Assembly (NCBI RefSeq): GCF_023091745.1
Contig: NC_068928.1
Span: 12,790,001 to 12,854,000 of the forward strand
Direction: 5' to 3'
Source of the DNA: Budorcas taxicolor
Lineage: Eukaryota; Chordata; Mammalia; Artiodactyla; Bovidae
Length of the DNA stretch: 64,000 bases
The notes beneath the pieces were generated by a model that was not told the DNA's origin, ran no database searches, and worked only from the letters and a program-made list of their open reading frames with translations. Below, one piece after another: positions 28,201 to 37,479 of the stretch; within the stretch, counting starts at the first letter, position 1, and the number at the start of each line of letters is the position of its first letter. A program made the position numbers and the translations under genes.

Positions 28201-31200
28201 GCTTGGGTCCAGGTGGGGGATGGGGAGCGGTCGGAGCCAAGCCCTAGTCCTCTCAATCTTAATCCTAGCACTCATACCTTTCCTCCACATATCCACTTGC
28301 AGCGGGCTCAGGGACAAGAGAGGTGGATGCCTAGTTGGTGGAGGAGGCTTTTGGATCCCTCAGGGCAGGACTGTATCTTTGCTTTTTAAAGTCTTATCCG
28401 TTAGGGAGCTTTTTTCCTGACAGCCTCTGTTCTAGTATACCAAGTCTCTGACTCCCTGGCATCTTTTCTCCTGCTTCCCTACCTGCCTGCTCAGGTTGGC
28501 TGAGAAAAGGAGAAGCCAGGGAGAAGGGAAGAAAGCTTTCTGGCCTCAGTGGCTAAGCTAGCTACTGGGTTGCTTCCTCTGATTCCCAGACCTAGTCCAC
28601 AAAGCCAAACAAAGCGAGCAGGAGCTAGAGGACTTGATCCTGCTCAGTTTTCACCCAGGACTGAGAGTGGGGTTGGAGTGGGAGTGGAGCTTTTCTGAAG
28701 AGGCTCAGCTCCACCTTCTCCTGAAGGTGAGGGGTAACCCCTCCTCGATGGACATAAGGGACAAATGGGATGTATATATAAAGTAGACCTTTTTTCAGTT
28801 TCACTGTCACAGGTGGGACTGAGCAGGTGAACCAGGGCATTGAACCTGTGCGCTCTGGGGGACAAAGCAATGTGGAACTGAACTCCCTGGTTTTTCTCTT
28901 AATGGGGGTTGGGAGCCCCAAGGGTTGTGAGCAATAAGAGCTTAGAGAAAAAGGAAATGAAGTTGGCTGTGTTGGAGCAGGGAGGAAGAAGGAAGAGCAG
29001 TTTCCATCATAGGAGCACTTTGGATTTACCCCAGGCAGGAGCCCCCCTCAGGGTTTGGGCTGGTGCTGAGCTTGACCTCCACCCTTGCTCAAAGTCCTCG
29101 GGGCAGGGAGAGGGCGAGAAGGCCTTGGGTGGGGCTGACCTGGAAGGTGTGCTGGAGGGAGGCCTGTCCCCTCCCCTGCTGCCGACCAAAGGTATGCTTT
29201 ATAGCCTCCTAGACGGTTCCAAGGTCACCTGGCTATACCCTTGCCCCACACTGCCCCTCCCTTTCTCCTGTTCTGAGGTGCTCAGGGCCTGCCTCCACTC
29301 AGGAGCCTAGAGGATCAGACCAGGGATTAGGCCACTTGATTCTCTGATTCTAAAGCCACTCTTGCCTTCTGTTCCTACTCCCACCCCCACTGCAAACCAG
29401 CCAGGAGAAGGGTCCCTGAACCCTGAGGAGAGCCCCCGCCTGATCACTTGCCCCCCAGGAGGACTCCTTTAATGAGGGGGGATGGCTCAGCTGTGAGGGG
29501 ACTGACATGATTTCAGGTCCTTTTTGAAGATAGATGCGGACAGGTAGGGCAACGAGAAGACAGCGACAGAGAGACATGTAGTATCAGTCCCTCCATTTAG
29601 GGCTTTGAGTCTGGAGGAGGAATGGAGAAGTTTCCTGCCAGGAGAGGGCAGAATTCCAGGGTGCTTTGCCCACCATCTGATTTTCTTGATTGGTTGATGG
29701 ATTCATTCACTGACACTCAAACAAAATTTGAGTTCCAACCTCCTACAATGAGAAGCCCTGTTTCCCGAGGGAGTCGTTGAGTAGGTGAAATTGGGTGAAG
29801 GGGGACTTCTGAGTCCCAGAAGACTGTACTGCTTAAACTTATGGAAAGTTAACGCAGAAAAGAATTTCCTAGATCACCTGACCGAGCCCTTTATTCCTGA
29901 CTTCGTTTGGGGGTAGGACGGTGTTCCAGGGCAGGAGACCAAGCTGGCCCTCCTCTAGAGCTCCCTGCCCTGGCACCCAGGGCCCACCCACACATGTCCA
30001 TAGACACCTTGAGGAGGCTCAGGTGCCCAGTCACTGGCCTCCAAAGCAACCACACAGCCGGTTTTCTTCATGCTTCTGAATGGCCGCTTACCTCATCTAT
30101 CTCCCAGTGGCCTTTCTCTCTCAGGGATCCTTAGTGTCTCTAGGGCCCTGGCAGTGCCCAGGGGGTGCCCAGTGTCACCTACTACCTGGCTTGGCTCACA
30201 GTCTCCAGAGAAACTGGGGTGGAGGGTGGTGCCCCGTGGGTCAGAGAGAAAGACTCCCCTGACCTCCTAACGATTTTTATAGGCGGGGCGAAGGGAGACT
30301 GGCTGTTGAGCTCAAATGAAAAGTGAAAAGTCTGTGTGAGGGTTCTGAGCCAGCTGGCTGCAGCTTGTGGAGGGACAGCAATCATGTAGATATAAGCCTT
30401 TCTGAGAGGGGTTGGTAGAGCGATGGGAGAGAAGCAAATCGAGGTCCTGGTGACTCTGGGCGCTGGTGGAAGAAGCATGGGGTGGAGTATGGCTATGAGT
30501 GGAGGGGTGTTCCTATTGGGAAAGAGTCAGAAAAGAGACATCTCTTCATTCCCGGGATCCCCAGGCCCCTTCTCTGACCCCCCCACCTCACCCCAGAGCC
30601 CCAGAAACTTCTCCCTTCTTGAACGGAAGACTCGAGTTTATTTGGGAGGTTCCTCCGCTGATGATCTCAGCCTCTCCGACCCTCACTCAGGGACTGCTCT
30701 CACCCCTGGACTTGGACCTGAGAGGTCAGGCTGTGGGGATGGCCACCAGAGGAGAGAGCTCTGTGAGCGGTGACAGCGGCGGGAGGTGGGGTTTGAGGGC
30801 GTGGGATGGGTTGTGTGTGGAGTGAGCAGCTCATCCCAGTTAGACCCCTGTTGGGTTTCATAGGAGCTGGCTGCAGAATGTAAGAGTGCAGGCTACCCCG
30901 GGACTTTGATCCCCTACAGATGCGACCTGTCGAACGAGGAGGACATCCTCTCCATGTTCTCAGCGGTCCGCTCTCAGCACAGTGGTGTGGACATCTGCAT
31001 CAACAACGCTGGCCTGGCCCGGTCCGACACCCTGCTCTCCGGCAGCACCAGAGGCTGGAAGGAAATGTTCAGTGTAAGGCCTGGGGGTGAGGTCTGTGGG
31101 TGGGGAGAAGAGGGTCACAGCAGCTGGGAGGAAAACAGGAAGAAACCAGAGACATCTATAGCCAGGAGGAAAGCAGGAAGGTAGACATCTAGGGAGAGGG

Positions 31201-34200
31201 GGCTTCAGGTTTCTGCCTGGGGCACTTTGAGTCTCACCTGCTCCCCAGAGGGAGAGGGAGTGGAGGAATGGCCAAATCTTTCCCATTCTTCTTTCCTTTG
31301 AGCCCGTGGGGGCAGTGCTTAAAAGCTGTTGGAAGGGAGATTGGTAGGAAAGAAAACTGCCTTCCGTCAGATGTCCCCAGGTGTCAGCTTTATGCTTGGG
31401 GACACGGTCTGATGGGAAGGAAAGGAACCCAGAGGCAGATGAAGATGGTGGTCTCATTCAGCCCCTCCAGTAACCGTGTGGCTTCAGGCAGGTCGTCACC
31501 CTCTCTGAGCTGCAGTCTTGTCACATGTTAATTGGGATGAACTGCACCTAGGCCGTCAATGTCTGGGGTCACAAATTCCAGTGTCCCCTGAGGCCAGGCA
31601 GGAGCCCAGAGAGTGGGGCGGGTCACACAGGGAAGCGCTTGGCCGTGGAGGCACCCCCTCGCTGCCATCTAGGCAAACACAGCCTGGTGTGGCCAGATCG
31701 TGTGACTTCTTGGCCATCAATTTCCATGGAGACCCCCCACTCACCCCATTCACCAAAATCTCAGCTCCAGGAATGCAAGGACTTCTGTCTGTCTATTTTA
31801 TTTTTAGAATGTTTTAAAACCATGTGTAGACCAAGCTCAGCCTTCAGGGCATGAGTTTTCAACCTCTAGACTGTAATATGGGGCAGTACCTTCAGGGTAT
31901 GAAACTAATTCTGAGAAGTGAAAAGCAGTGTGTAAATGGAATGTTTCTATCCACCCCCAACGCGCCCCCCCCCCCCCCCCCCCCCCCCCCCCGCAACGCC
32001 CCAGACTTTTCCTCTGTGCTTACAATAGCACCTGACAGGTGCTTGGGCCCAGAAATGAGCAACAAACATTGAAACGTTAAACAGGGATATGCAGCCCTGC
32101 CCTTGCCCTTAGAGAACCTTCTGGGAGATCCAAGTTGTGGACTTCACCTGCAGTCAGGGCGTCTCTAAACCTAGACCTCAGCTTGCCCGACTGTAAAGCG
32201 AGGCACGGATATGAAATCCCTAAGACCCCATTCAGCTCGAACATTATGTCTTTCTCTTAGGATTGTCTTACGAGGCATCTCCCAAGAGAACCACATCAGT
32301 GATCACAGAGGGAACCCTTGACCCCCAGATCTAGGAGATTCACTCCCCTGGCCCGAGGGGATCTGTTTCTCCTAGTTTCTCCGCCTCCATCCCTCCGTCC
32401 CCAGGAGCTGAGTTCTCTGCCCCACAAACCCAAGTTGTTAAGAGGACCAAAAGCAGGGCTGGAAACTGCCTGTGTCCTGCTGTGAACGCCGGGCCAGGTT
32501 TATAGCGGGAGTGTTCTGTCCCGATGCCTGGCGCTAACACCTGATAAAGAGAAACGTCTGACCTCCCAGCTGGTCTCTCTTCCCCGGAGGAGAGAGTGAA
32601 GGCCTGCTGAAAGTTTTATCTCTGCTTGCCCTCCTGGGCGAGCCTAAGTGGTGGGGCTGGGTGGGTGCTTTTAGCAGAGACCCTTCCGTCAGGCCTCTGT
32701 TCCCTGCAGGCTGGGATCTGGGGGTCACCTCTGCCGGAGGAGCAGGAGTGGGCAGGGTGCGGGAAGCCTCATGCCCTTGGGAGGCCCCTTGCCACACAGT
32801 GACACGTGACCGCACCCCCTGTGCCCAGTCCTGTAAATGGGATGGAGGTTGGAGGATGGCCTGGAAGGACGGAGGGCCAGCCTTCTCCCATCCACTCTAG
32901 TCTCGAGGGAGGGGCCAGAAAGACAGAGAGCTGCGGGGTGAAAGGTTGAGCTTGGTCCCGAGGAGAGAGATTTTCAAAGGAAGGATTTTAGGCTGTTTTG
33001 GAGAGACGAGAGCCAGTGACTCTGTCCCAGAGAAGAGTAGGGCATTTGGGGAAGAAAAGGGGGTGAATTCCCTGAGGCAGAGGAGACAGCCAAGATGGAG
33101 AGCGCTCCTGGGTCCTGGGTGCGTTCTCGGGAGGGGTAGTGTCTCTCCCCGAATACACGGGAACTTGAGGGCATCACCCAGGGTGGGGAGCTGCCTCTGC
33201 TGTCAGCTGGGGCTGGTGGCTGGACGGCAGTGGCACGCAAGGCCCACGATGCTGGCCTGTCCTTGGTCTAGGGTAGGACCCGGCCCTGTTTGGGATGCCC
33301 CCCACCCCAGAGTGCTCTGGGGCTCCATCACCTGCTCATACAGGCCCAAAGATGCAGACACGCGTTGCCCCCACCCCGGCCTGCAGGTGAACGTGCTGGC
33401 CCTCAGCATCTGCACGCGGGAAGCCTACCAGTCCATGCGGGAGCGGAAGGTGGATGACGGACACATCATCAACATCAACAGGTGCGGCGGGCAGCGGGGG
33501 CTGGGGTCAGGTTGCCCCCACCCTCCCAGCGGAGTGACCTGCCGCGGCTCCTTTGACCTCTTTGGACCTCAGTGTTCCCCGGTGGTAGGAGCAGGGCTTT
33601 CACACCCAGTTAGCACCCAGATGGCACGACTTGGGGGCGGGAAAGAATGTTGTTGTGGTTGTTTAGTTGCTTAGTCCTGTCTGACTCTTTGTGACCCCGT
33701 GGACTGTAGCCCGCCAGGCTCCTCGGTCCATGGGATTCTCCAGGCAAGAAAACTGGAGTGGGCTGCCATGCCCCCCTCCAGCGGGGGAAGAAGAGTACAT
33801 GCCAAACGCCAGCCCCTCGTTGGCTGGAAGGGGTAGCTCGGCCCCTTGGTGGCTGAGGCCTGGGGGCCCTCCCGGGACTGGGGTTGTCCATCCCTCAGGC
33901 CGCAGCAGGAACCTCACCCGGTGGCACAGAGGCTGCAGTCTCTGTCATGGGGGCGCCCGCGGAGACACGGCTTCCGTGCCGTAGACTCTCAGGAGAAGCC
34001 TCTCAGTGAACCACACGGGTGAAAGGGAGAGAGCTTTGACAGCCTGCGTGGACTGAAGAGGGAATCCTGGGGTCCACAGAGGGAGGCCTTGGAGGAAGGG
34101 GGCCGGAGGAGCTGTCAATGTGGATAAGCCAGATGAGTGGCGGGGGGACCGTCCCTGATGTTCAGGAGGCACCTGGGGGTGCAGCTGGTCCGGCAGGCAG

Positions 34201-35498
34201 CCCGGCGTCACTCTCTCCTTCCCCTTGCCTCCCTCCGCCCAGCATGAGCGGCCACCGAGTGCCACCCCCGGCCGAGACCCATTTCTACAGCGCTACCAAG
34301 TACGCTGTCACCGCGCTGACGGAGGGGCTGAGGCAAGAGCTCCGGGAGGCCCAGAGCCACATCCGAGCCACGGTGAGGGGCGACCTGACCCCGGCCCCTT
34401 CCCGCCGCACACACTCGCGGCCCCAGAGCCCGGCGTCCGCCCCGGGCACAGGCCTCCCGGGCTCTGCTGCTGCCTGCGTGGCCCTGCTCAGTGCTCAAGT
34501 CCCCGCGTGTCTCTGCCTTTAAGGCGGGAGAGGGGCTGACTTGAACCTAGAGGAGGGGGCGGGGGCAGAGGGGTGAGGCTGAGGGAGCACAGGGGGCCTT
34601 GGGAGGCCACGGCCGGAAAGCAGGACTGGGGCTCTCCCGGGGAAGGCTGCCCGAGCTTGGGTGGCTTGCTCAGCCTCTCCATGCCTCAGTCTTCCCAGCT
34701 GTAAAATGGAGATGAAATCACCTAGCAGGTTATGAGGGTTTAAGGGAAGCCACTTTGTAAAGCTGACCTGGCTTTTAGTAACGGCCCGGTAGCTGGTAGG
34801 AATCATTCTGATAACCGCCCCCGTGGCAGCTTTGGAGGGCGGAGGTGGCTGCTGGAACTTGGGTGGCCGTCCCTGTGAGGCTGGGGCCCTGTGGCCTCCG
34901 TCCTTTCCCTTCCAGCCCCCGCCCCAGGCCTGACCTCAGGCCAGGGCTCAGCTCCTGAACAGGCTCTCTCTGTTGGCCCAGTGCATTTCTCCAGGAGTGG
35001 TGGAGACACAGTTTGCCTTCAAACTTCACGACAAGGACCCTGAGAAGGCAGCCGCCACCTATGAACACATGAAGGTGGGGCCCAGTGAAGCTACCCACTC
35101 CCTAAATGAAGGCGAGGGAGCCCTGGCCTTCAGACCTCGCCCTTCTAGCCAGCCTGTCGCCTCTCCTGGGTTGGGGGAACATGGATGCTGGAGAGGACCT
35201 CCCTGGTGGCGGGGAGGACCTTGGATCATTCTGTCTTCGCCTCACCCCTTTCCCCCCGTGCTCCCAGTGTCTCAAACCTGAGGACGTGGCCGAGGCTGTC
35301 ATCTATGTTCTCAGCACGCCCCCACATGTCCAGGTGAGTCTGGCCTTGGCTGTCTGTCCCCTGGAGGAGCCCAGCCAGCCCAGAGGCAGAGAGTGGGGAG
35401 GCCTTAAGAGGGTGGGGAGAGCGTCCCGGCTTCCTCAAGCCTTGTGCCTTCTGCAGATTGGAGACATCCAGATGAGGCCCACGGAGCAGGTGACCTAG
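28018..35498 (+). CDS. DHRS11: DHRS11 (dehydrogenase/reductase SDR family member 11), complete
   Basis: Exons 28018-28149, 30864-31073, 33387-33481, 34243-34372, 34982-35074, 35268-35333 and 35457-35498 give 768 nt, or 255 aa plus TAG. All introns are GT-AG. Classical short-chain dehydrogenase features are present: NADP-binding TGASGGIG at residues 12-19, INNAG at 90-94, conserved Asn116 in VNVLAL, catalytic Ser148 (split-codon region NSMSG), and YSATK with Tyr161 and Lys165. The family enzyme is an NADPH-dependent reductase acting on 3-keto/17-keto steroids and dicarbonyls. The start was chosen at the ATG in good context (ggcATGg) just before ERWRDRLALV. The human protein begins five codons earlier, where this sequence has CTG instead of ATG, and 255 aa agrees with my memory of the cattle protein. 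Confidence 0.96.
28150..30863 (+). other. DHRS11 intron 1
   Basis: 2.7 kb, GC-rich at the left. I see no SINE, LINE or second gene in it. Confidence 0.6.
30864..31073 (+). CDS. DHRS11: DHRS11 exon 2
   Basis: 70 codons, ELAAECKSAGYPG to GWKEMFS; acceptor TTTCATAG, donor GTAAGG. It contains CDLSNEED and the NNAG motif. Residues Ser98, Arg107, Glu111 and Ser114 differ from the human protein as I recall it. Confidence 0.95.
31074..33386 (+). other. DHRS11 intron 2
   Basis: 2.3 kb, mostly unique sequence. The only striking element is the poly-C run at 31965-31992. Confidence 0.6.
31965..31992. repeat. Poly-C run of 28
   Basis: Uninterrupted C from 31965 to 31992, next to 'cgcg'. On the other strand this is G28. 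Confidence 0.97.
33387..33481 (+). CDS. DHRS11: DHRS11 exon 3
   Basis: 95 nt, VNVLALSICTREAYQSM to GHIININ plus AG of a Ser codon; acceptor GGCCTGCAG, donor GTGCGG. Includes the conserved Asn of the catalytic tetrad. Confidence 0.94.
33645..33785 (-). repeat. Bov-tA SINE fragment in DHRS11 intron 3
   Basis: Antisense 'gactctttgtgaccccgtgg ... caggcaagaaaactggagtg'. The tRNA-like head is missing. Confidence 0.9.
34243..34372 (+). CDS. DHRS11: DHRS11 exon 4 (catalytic Ser and YxxxK)
   Basis: 130 nt; acceptor CCGCCCAG, donor GTGAGG. The first base completes Ser146; then MSGHRVPPPAETHFYSATK, carrying Ser148, Tyr161 and Lys165. Confidence 0.95.
34655..34800 (+). repeat. MIR-like relic in DHRS11 intron 4
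   Basis: 'tgcctcagtcttcccagctg' and 'taaaatggagatgaaatcac' match the MIR core. Diverged. Confidence 0.6.
34982..35074 (+). CDS. DHRS11: DHRS11 exon 5
   Basis: 31 codons, CISPGVVETQFAFKL to YEHMK; acceptor TTGGCCCAG, donor GTGGGG. ISPGVVET is the SDR loop after the active site that contacts the cofactor. Confidence 0.95.
35268..35333 (+). CDS. DHRS11: DHRS11 exon 6
   Basis: 22 codons, CLKPEDVAEAVIYVLS to PPHVQ; acceptor GCTCCCAG, donor GTGAGT. Confidence 0.95.
35457..35498 (+). CDS. DHRS11: DHRS11 exon 7 coding end
   Basis: IGDIQMRPTEQVT and TAG at 35496-35498; acceptor CCTTCTGCAG. Confidence 0.95.
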   Translation: MGDIQMRPTEQVT

Positions 35499-36075
35499 TG
35501 CCCTGTGGGGAGCTCCTCCTTCCCGCACCCCCCTCACAGCTGGGCACCTGCCCCTGGACTGGGGGTGTTGATTTCTCAACCCCTGGATTCCACTTCCTTT
35601 CCCCACTCCCACCAGGGGCTAGAAAACTCGAGGTTTTTATATGTCAAATTGTTTGCACCATGAATGGGTGAGGGGAGAGGAGGTGGTGTCCCCTGATTGT
35701 TTTACCTCCTCCTGCTTTCTCGGTCCCCTTCTTGGGCTCCCTGGCCTTTGTCTGCTGCCCTTGTCTTCTTCCCTTCGGCCTGGGGAAGGGACTGTGGCCA
35801 AAAGTGGGGCTTTCCCCTATCCCCATCCCCACCGTCCCTTGAGGATGAGGCCACGGAGGGAAGCCCTCACCTTCCATCTGAATGCTTACTGGGGCTCCAG
35901 GCGTCCCCCTCCCTCCCCCACCGTCCCTTCTTTGCCCCATCTCAGTTCTCCAGCCCCACTGTGGCTTCTCCACCCCTCATGGGGTCCTCCCTCCACTCTG
36001 ACTATGGCAGCAGAATACCAGGTCCTGCCTCCCAAGTGGGTTTCACTGTGATCATTAAAAAAAGAAAAATTGCAT
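35499..36075 (+). other. DHRS11: DHRS11 3' UTR
   Basis: C/T-rich sequence to the ATTAAA signals near 36054 and 36074. The cleavage site is inferred. Confidence 0.65.
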
Positions 36076-36079
36076 TAAA
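36054..36079 (+). terminator. DHRS11: DHRS11 poly(A) signals (two ATTAAA)
   Basis: ATTAAA at 36054-36059 and again at 36074-36079 in an A-rich stretch, followed by 'gtgtctttccgttctt'. Confidence 0.65.
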
Positions 36080-36640
36080 AAATCTTGGCTGCAAAAGTGT
36101 CTTTCCGTTCTTACCCCTTCCTGTGATGAGGAATGGTTGTCTCAGTTTCTTACAGGAGAGCGGGAAGGTGGGTGGATTGGGGCCATCCTTCCTGGAGTGT
36201 GAATTACCTTTCGGTTGGGTCTGGAAAATGGGTAGGAATTTCCGGCCAGAAAAAGAGGACCGCAGGGCGCGCCAGGCAGGGAAGCCCCGAAGAGCACGCA
36301 GGGCTGGAATAGCACAGAACTTAGTGCAGGAGTGACGGTGCGGCTGAAAATGTAGCTCCTGCCTGGATCTCGGTGGGGGGGGCGGGGTCTGGGTCCTGAG
36401 CAAGGAGTCTGGCCCTTAACCTGTGCGGCCAAGGGCATCAGCGGGCTTGTCAGTAGGCCAGACGGGTGCTAAGGTGTGACAGGCAGTGGAGGTGTCGCGG
36501 AGGGGCTGGATGCAGAAGCAGCTCCGGAGGAAAACCGCCAGCCCCCCGGTGGCGGAGGGCGTCCCTACGCCCAGACAGGTTGGACAGGAAACCCAACACA
36601 TCGCCTTAACGTGTCCTTTGCTGGCGCCGGGGTGAAAGGT
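36080..36640. other. DHRS11-MRM1 intergenic gap
   Basis: Short gap without a recognisable gene or repeat; CpG content rises toward the MRM1 promoter. Confidence 0.6.
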
Positions 36641-37340
36641 CTTCCAGCCTCCCGGGGCCTTGGAGGGAGGGTGCACGACGCCGCCCAGCCCGCGGTCGGG
36701 TCGGCTTCGCGGCGAGCACCCCTTCTCTTCGGCGGTGGATGATGGTCGCTCCGCCGGCCCTCCAGGGGGCGCTGTGGGAACGGCCTGGCCTCCGCGCATG
36801 CGCCTTGCGGCTCCCGGGCGGGGGCGGGGCGTCCAGACGCGGAAGCGGAGCTGCTCACGTGGGGGACGGCGCCAGCGGGAGTGACCGCCCCTGCGGGTGC
36901 AGCCCGGGCATCGACCATGCCGCTGCTCCCGGCCGTCGGGGCCGGGACCTGGCCCTGCTGCGGCCTCCCCCTCACGCGTCCTTTCTCCCAAGCGACGCGG
37001 CGTGGGGGGCGACCCGGCGGGGAGGAGCTCGGCCGCCTGCCCCTGGATGACCTGGCGTCGGTGCCGCGGCCGGCCGGCGGCCCGGAGCTCCTGTTTGGCC
37101 TCTCCCCGTGCCTCTTGGCGCTGCAGGCCGCCCGCCGCCGCGTCGCCCGGCTCCTGCTCCAGGCCTGCAGGTCGGGGCTGCAGGGGCAGCGGGCCGAGCT
37201 GCTGCGCGCGGCCGAGGCGCGGGCCATCCCGGTGCTGCGGCCCCGGCGGCGGGAGCTGGACGCCCTGTGCCGTCACCAGGTTCACCAGGGCGTCTGCATG
37301 GAAGTGAGCCCGCTGCGACCCCGGCCCTGGGCCGAGGCCG
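36640..37340. promoter_or_regulatory. MRM1: CpG island promoter of MRM1
   Basis: CpG-dense sequence over the 5' UTR and exon 1. It contains a palindromic GCGCATGCGC (NRF-1 type) at 36794-36803, GC-box-like 'ggggcggggc' at about 36822, an ETS-like GGAAG at 36841 and an E-box CACGTG at 36856-36861. Confidence 0.75.
36794..36803. promoter_or_regulatory. MRM1: NRF-1-type site
   Basis: GCGCATGCGC, a perfect palindrome and the core of the NRF-1 consensus, 114 bp upstream of the MRM1 ATG. NRF-1 commonly controls nuclear genes for mitochondria, which suits MRM1. Binding itself is inferred. Confidence 0.65.
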
Positions 37341-37479
37341 AGGCGGCCCGGCCAGGAGACGACCCCCAGCAGCTGTGGCTCGTCCTCGAGGGGCTGCAGG
37401 ATCCCCGGAATCTTGGGGCCGTGCTGCGCTCCGCTCACTTCCTCGGAGTGGATAAGGTCATCACCAGCCGGAGAAACAG
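36917..37479 (+). CDS. MRM1: MRM1 exon 1 coding part
   Basis: 563 nt encoding the targeting peptide, the N-terminal substrate-binding domain (FGLSPCLLALQAARR, VHQGVCMEVSPLRP) and SpoU motif 1 (WLVLEGLQDPRN). It ends at 'aacag' before a GC donor; the alternative GT at 37502 would break the frame. Confidence 0.9.

Noticed and set aside
27578..28240. 220-codon minus-strand frame over the DHRS11 CpG island
   Set aside because: Low-complexity Pro/Arg composition caused by GC content; no family resemblance.
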